NCBI GenBank assembly: GCA_033239525.1
Contig: BSYO01000016.1
Span: 11,977,045-12,041,044 of the forward strand
DNA: 64,000 nt
Source of the DNA: Nepenthes gracilis
Lineage: Eukaryota > Streptophyta > Magnoliopsida > Caryophyllales > Nepenthaceae
Direction of reading: 5' to 3'
Shown here: piece by piece, positions 59,640 through 64,000 of the stretch
How positions within the stretch are numbered: position 1 is the first letter of the stretch
Layout of the letters: the number at the start of each line of letters is the position of its first letter
Notes under the pieces: generated by a model
What the model was told of the DNA's origin: nothing
What the model saw: only the letters and a program-made list of their open reading frames with translations
Databases searched by the model: none
Position numbers and translations under genes: made by a program

Positions 59640-61586
59640 GCACAAATAACACATTGGTACGAATCTCAAAGGAGAGTGGGCAAATGAGAGAATGATCTTG
59701 GTATCACTTTAAAGAGAATAACATGAGATTTTCTAGTTTGGTACTTATAATTCTTAAATATTTTCTTAGAGTTTAGATGAGACATCATTTTCTTTCAATT
59801 TACTTTGCCCAAGTCCTCATATAGAAGTGATGACTGGCTTTACTGGCGCAAAGTAGAGGACAATCGAGGCAGTGTGACCAAAGATATCACAATGGTGACA
59901 AGTAGGTCCCGGTCTAAAGAAATTAGAAGACTTAAATACTCCATCAAGCCAATTGAGATGGTGACCCCACGTGATCTCTACTTAATTTAGGCAAATACAC
60001 CATCCTTTCTACAACCAATACATGTGGGGACAACTTTTCCAGGGGAGAGAGCTTTTTTCATATTAGTCTTGAATTGACTTTTTAGGAGGGTTTGCTTGGG
60101 CTTCTTCTCATGTTGAATATTAGTATCCACATCTTTGTCTATGCTGTGTTTTATAGTCGTTACGAAAATAGTTTTTGTAGGGTAGGTCACTTGAGAATTG
60201 ATTTTATAGAAACCAAGTTCTTTTTTTTTTTTTTGGCTGCTACGTCTAAACCAAACTCTTTCGTACTTTTTTGTGAACATTGAGTCATTTTTTTCTTGAG
60301 TTTATTTCAAAATATTTTATCTTCAATCTAACAGCAAGATTTTCATCACACAAGATTTTTAAAGTCTTATTTTTTTTTGGACAAACAATCTTTCAATTTA
60401 TTTTTTCATGTTCTAGTTCTTCGACTTTTTTTAAAAGAAGTTTGGTTATTCATAAAATCACTATGCTATCATGAGGCAATTCATTAAATGTACTTTGATG
60501 GTTACTGAACTCATTTTCTAATTCGGAGTTTGATTGATCAGAATCATCATACTTCTTATCATGACCTACGGTAGGTTCATTATTACTCTTAACATGGATT
60601 GGGGTACTTTTTAGGTATCAAAGGCTTCACTTTCACTCTCAGGCTTCTCATCAGAAAAAATAGCACACAAGGCTTTATACTTACTATATTTGAAATTAGG
60701 ACATTTAGTCTAATGTATTCGAACCATTGGCATTCATGTAATTGAATGCCTTCAAATGTTTTATCATTAGGCTCATTTTCTTCATCCCTCTTATTCTTAT
60801 AATTGGATGACTTTAAACTTGTCATGAGGTATTTTATTATTTTTCAAAAACTTTTACCACTGTTTCATAAAGAAAGTAATTTGCTTGTCAGATATAGACT
60901 CATCTCCTGAGCCATTACAACACTTACCTTTTGCAAATCTTAAAACAATAGATTTGTCTTTTTTTTTCCCTTTATAGAAGAAACAATTCATAAGTTTGAA
61001 AAAAATTAATTAATTCTTTAACTTTTATATTACCTAAGGTCCTTACTCTGTATAATAGTCATGATTATTGGTCAAAATCGATTGGACCAAGGTTTAAATT
61101 TTTTTGGACAATTCTCTTTTTTAATAATTTTTTCTCCTAGGTTAAGGTAGAATTAACTATATCTTTTAATTTGGTATAAAATTTGTCAATTCTTATGTTA
61201 TCTTTCATTCTTAATTCTTAATTCTTAATTTAAATTTTTAATCATTTTAGTCTATTCATATGTGATTTGTAAAATATTACACACTTTCTTAGTAATTCTA
61301 TACATGAACATTCGCAAAACTCATCAGGTAAGACTAATATTCGTCCAATCACTTTGGTTAAGCTCATCGTTTGACCATGTTGGTGAGTCCTTAAGGGAGA
61401 TAACCTTATCTTTTAGTCTTGGTGGGAGGAATCTGTCATCTATCCACACATTCATCTAGTGATTTTAGAAAAATTTTCCCGTTAACTTTCCAAAAGGCAT
61501 AAAAATTTCAATCAATGGAATCAATAAGGAGTAACTCATAGTCATCTAGTAGAAAAGATTAAGAATTAGGGTAGGCTCTGATAATG
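59640..61586 (-). mobile_element. Ty1/copia gag remnant with primer-binding site
   Basis: At 61574-61583 the - strand reads TATCAGAGCC, the core of the copia primer-binding site. Downstream on the same strand come LPPRLKDKVISLKDSPTWS and NDELNQSDW (about 61445-61330), then KKVCNILQITYE (about 61290), the usual order of the copia gag (UBN2-type) domain. Next is KTFEGIQLHECQWFEYIRL at 60760-60690, a decayed CHEC...GFGHIR zinc knuckle, and a second knuckle-like TCHHCDIFGHT at about 59911-59880. No integrase or RT follows. The 5' LTR would extend right of 61590, but I found no matching second LTR, so this is probably a truncated copy. Confidence 0.65.
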
Positions 61587-61589
61587 ATT

Positions 61590-62300
61590 GAAAAAAATAT
61601 ATAATAATTTTTTATGACTATAATTTTGATCATTTATATCTTGAAATATTAAATTATTTAAATATTTAATACATATAAAAACCTTTTACTTTTAGATATT
61701 AGTAGTACAAAATACTGATCCTACTTGTTCGTATCATCAAATGCAATAAATAAAATGTAGAAATACAAAAAAGATGTAATATGGTGATGAAAAAACTCAA
61801 AAATCAAACAGTTTGTATAACATTTTAATATTTCAATTTGGGTTTATTGGAATTTTAATCGGATGTGCTCATTAATAAGAATAATTAATACACTATTAAT
61901 TATAAATAATTTTATGTTAATTTAGTGTTAGGATTGGACATGTCAGATTCGCTAAAATATTAGACAGATAATTTAGTAACTTCTTAGTGACACTCAATAG
62001 TTAATTTTAAATACCGTGGAATAATACTTACGGCACATTGTAATAATAAATATTTACATATTTATACAAGTGTAATTAATAAAATAAAAATTAATTAAAT
62101 TAGTTTAATTAATATTAATTATGCATAAAAATAATAATATCTAAAGCACATTGATCCACTCCACCCAAAATACACGCACATCGCAGCTGTCCCTCCCTTT
62201 CGTCTTCCTCCATCAAGTTGCCGGCCATCTCTTTTATTTTTCCTTGTCGACGTTGTGAGTTGAATCGGTTGAATGGGTAATTAAGAGGGGAGTCCAGCAG
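61590..62300. other. AT-rich DNA, possible copia 5' LTR and upstream region of the next exon
   Basis: If the primer-binding site is right, the first few hundred bases are the old 5' LTR. From about 62140 the composition changes to CT-rich, like a plant 5' leader, ahead of the ATG at 62310. Confidence 0.35.
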
Positions 62301-62309
62301 CAGTGAGTT

Positions 62310-62480
62310 ATGCCCCGAGTTGGGGAAGCGAATCAATTTATCAGAGAGAGATTGGAAGCTGCTGCGGCTACTGCAACATGGTTCTGTGAAGGATTTCCTG
62401 CGAGCGCGATGGAGTCGACTGCCATTGTCATGAAGCCGCTGCTGTTGTTTTCGCAGGAGGAAACAGGGAGACTCAGGCAA
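62310..62480 (+). CDS. Possible first coding exon of an unidentified gene
   Basis: The ATG opens 57 codons (MPRVGEANQFIRERLE, then an Ala-rich stretch, FCEGFPASAMEST, KPLLLFSQEETGRLRQ) and meets a donor CAA then GTGAAA. The GC-rich composition and CT-rich leader resemble a plant first exon. Beyond the donor the sequence drops to AT-rich DNA. I do not recognise the protein, and no second exon was identified before the window ends. It could also be a truncated gene fragment. Confidence 0.4.
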
Positions 62481-62569
62481 GTGAAATTTCACTCTTTTTT
62501 GTTTTTTATAATTCTTGCATTTTTATCTCTACATTGTTACATAAACGTCAAAAATATAATAGGATAACT

Positions 62570-64000
62570 TATTATATAAAAAATGGGCTGTCTCTGAGTG
62601 CTTCATGCACTGTATGAAATCTGAATTTTTCGTGTAAATAGTGAGTGAATAGTGCGACCTGTTTGGAGAGAAAAAAGAACAGTGTATTTGCGGGAAATTT
62701 TGCTGATTTTCTTTTTTTTTGAAGTCATTGTTATAATATTTTAAAAATTTGTTAATGACAACCAAGTTGTAATTCTTCATTATTGGAGTGTGATTTTGAT
62801 TTTTAATGCGTAGGTAATCAAGCGCTGATTTTGCTTCGATAATCACAGGAAGCTACAATTTCAATTTTTGCAGTAGTGATAAGCGATATTCAGCTTGTCT
62901 ATTTATACTTTAAATTGATATGTTATTAACTTCGTGATTATTATACCTAATTTATGCAATGTAAAGATTAATAGTACGTTATTAATTTTTTATTTTAGCC
63001 TCTCAAAGTGGTAAAAATCGAGTGACAAAATGACCTAAACGATCACAAAATCCGATTTCAAGATTTGTGGGCTATGTGATAAGTCATGTTCGGGTCAATC
63101 ATTTATATGATAAATAAATAGATTCGTAACCAAAGTCTTGCTGATATCTTTTTTTTTTTTTTTGCCATATGTTCTTTGATATTATATTGTTGAGATGCGC
63201 AATCATTGGTTCACAGTGACATATAATATTTGAAAAAATTATTATGATATTTCATATAGGTGGGTCTTTATTAAGACAAATTTGATGGAATCTATATTTT
63301 TATTAATATTTAAACTCTATGAAATCCTAACTGCAATATTTAGTTGTATTCTAGATTTACAATGTTGTTCACCTAGATTAAGTTTATACTTGTATACTGT
63401 GGGTGGCAAGATATAATAACATTATATAGTTGATCGATTGTCAAATTTATGAGCTTTGATATCTCATGAATTTTACTTAACTATTGGTAGTGAATGCGCA
63501 ATCATTGACTTACAGTGACATATAAGATTTGAAGAAATTATTCTGATATTTCATATAGGTGAATTTCTATTGAGAGAAATATGATAGAGCCTATATTTTT
63601 ATTAATATCCAAACTCTGTAAAATCGTAACTGTATTTCTAATATTCGGTTATATTATAACTTTTGAATCACAATTATGACATAAGTTACATATTAGATAA
63701 TTATTGGTTTATCACCTGTTATTATTAATTTTGTATAGGTTTCATATTATTATCTGAAATGTGTTATTGTATTCTAGCATTGCTAATTTTATTTATTTAT
63801 CAAGTATTGAGCTCACCCAAATATTTTTTAACATCTAGACTATAGGGAATGACTTTAGGTTTGAAGAGATTGTGCATTATTCTTAACATTCTCGCTAGAT
63901 ATGATCTAGGAGTTTAGAAACTTCGTGATAAAAGATTTGAAGACTTCTTATTAGTTTTTAAATATTTTATCGAGATTAAAATTTTAAGAGATAATTTTTT
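62570..64000. other. AT-rich DNA, possible intron, no exon recognised
   Basis: It may be the first intron of the gene beginning at 62310. It contains T-runs (about 63150-63163) and the 300-bp repeat pair at 63191-63655. Nothing coding is visible. Confidence 0.4.
63191..63655. repeat. Direct repeat, two copies about 300 bp apart
   Basis: Copies at about 63191-63355 and 63491-63655 share ATGCGCAATCATTG, CACAGTGACATATAA or its TACAGTG variant, GATATTTCATATAGGTG and CTATATTTTTATTAATAT. The space between them shows weaker similarity, so this may be a tandem pair with one decayed segment. Confidence 0.75.

Noticed and set aside
1..64000. CRISPR arrays, bacterial operons or an origin of replication
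   Set aside because: None seen. The tandem repeats have no spacer-repeat structure, and the genes are eukaryotic with introns.

Overview
This is nuclear DNA from a flowering plant, most likely a eudicot. The evidence is two multi-exon plant genes with GT-AG introns, very AT-rich intergenic DNA, large LTR retrotransposons of plant-type lineages, and a decayed piece of chloroplast DNA. No bacterial-type operon, CRISPR array or origin is visible. I worked by eye only. Exon boundaries come from reading frame, splice signals and recall of the protein families.

Layout. (1) 1-16.0 kb, + strand: the gene for the large subunit of the U2 snRNP auxiliary factor (U2AF65). It is complete from the second part of the RS domain to the stop, but its first exon lies upstream of the window. 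Its introns hold local duplications, and one holds a 3.3-kb hAT-like insertion. (2) 16.6 kb: a small Mutator-like MITE. (3) 18.2-19.6 kb, - strand: a complete four-exon PIP2 aquaporin of 281 residues. (4) 21.07-30.83 kb: a Ty3/gypsy element of the Tat type with a perfect 5-bp target-site duplication. Gag and pol are on the - strand and a convergent spliced gene is on the + strand. (5) 30.8-46.5 kb: AT-rich DNA with a gutted Ty1/copia element (33.3-36.3 kb), several unassigned tandem repeats, and a nuclear plastid fragment carrying a dead trnN(GUU) (about 45.87-46.3 kb). (6) 46.53-56.39 kb: a second, older Tat-type element with the same organisation. (7) 56.4-64 kb: AT-rich DNA, a decayed copia gag region (59.6-61.6 kb), and a possible first exon of an unidentified gene at 62.3 kb.

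Only the two host genes look functional. U2AF65 recognises the polypyrimidine tract at 3' splice sites in the nucleus. PIP2 is a plasma-membrane water channel. They are separate genes with convergent orientation. Both large retroelements are broken: stop codons and frameshifts in both, and a loss within reverse transcriptase in the first.

The most interesting feature is the antisense gene near the 3' LTR of both Tat-type elements. The two diverged copies keep the same protein blocks, including the C-terminus after an intron, which argues for past selection on this accessory protein.
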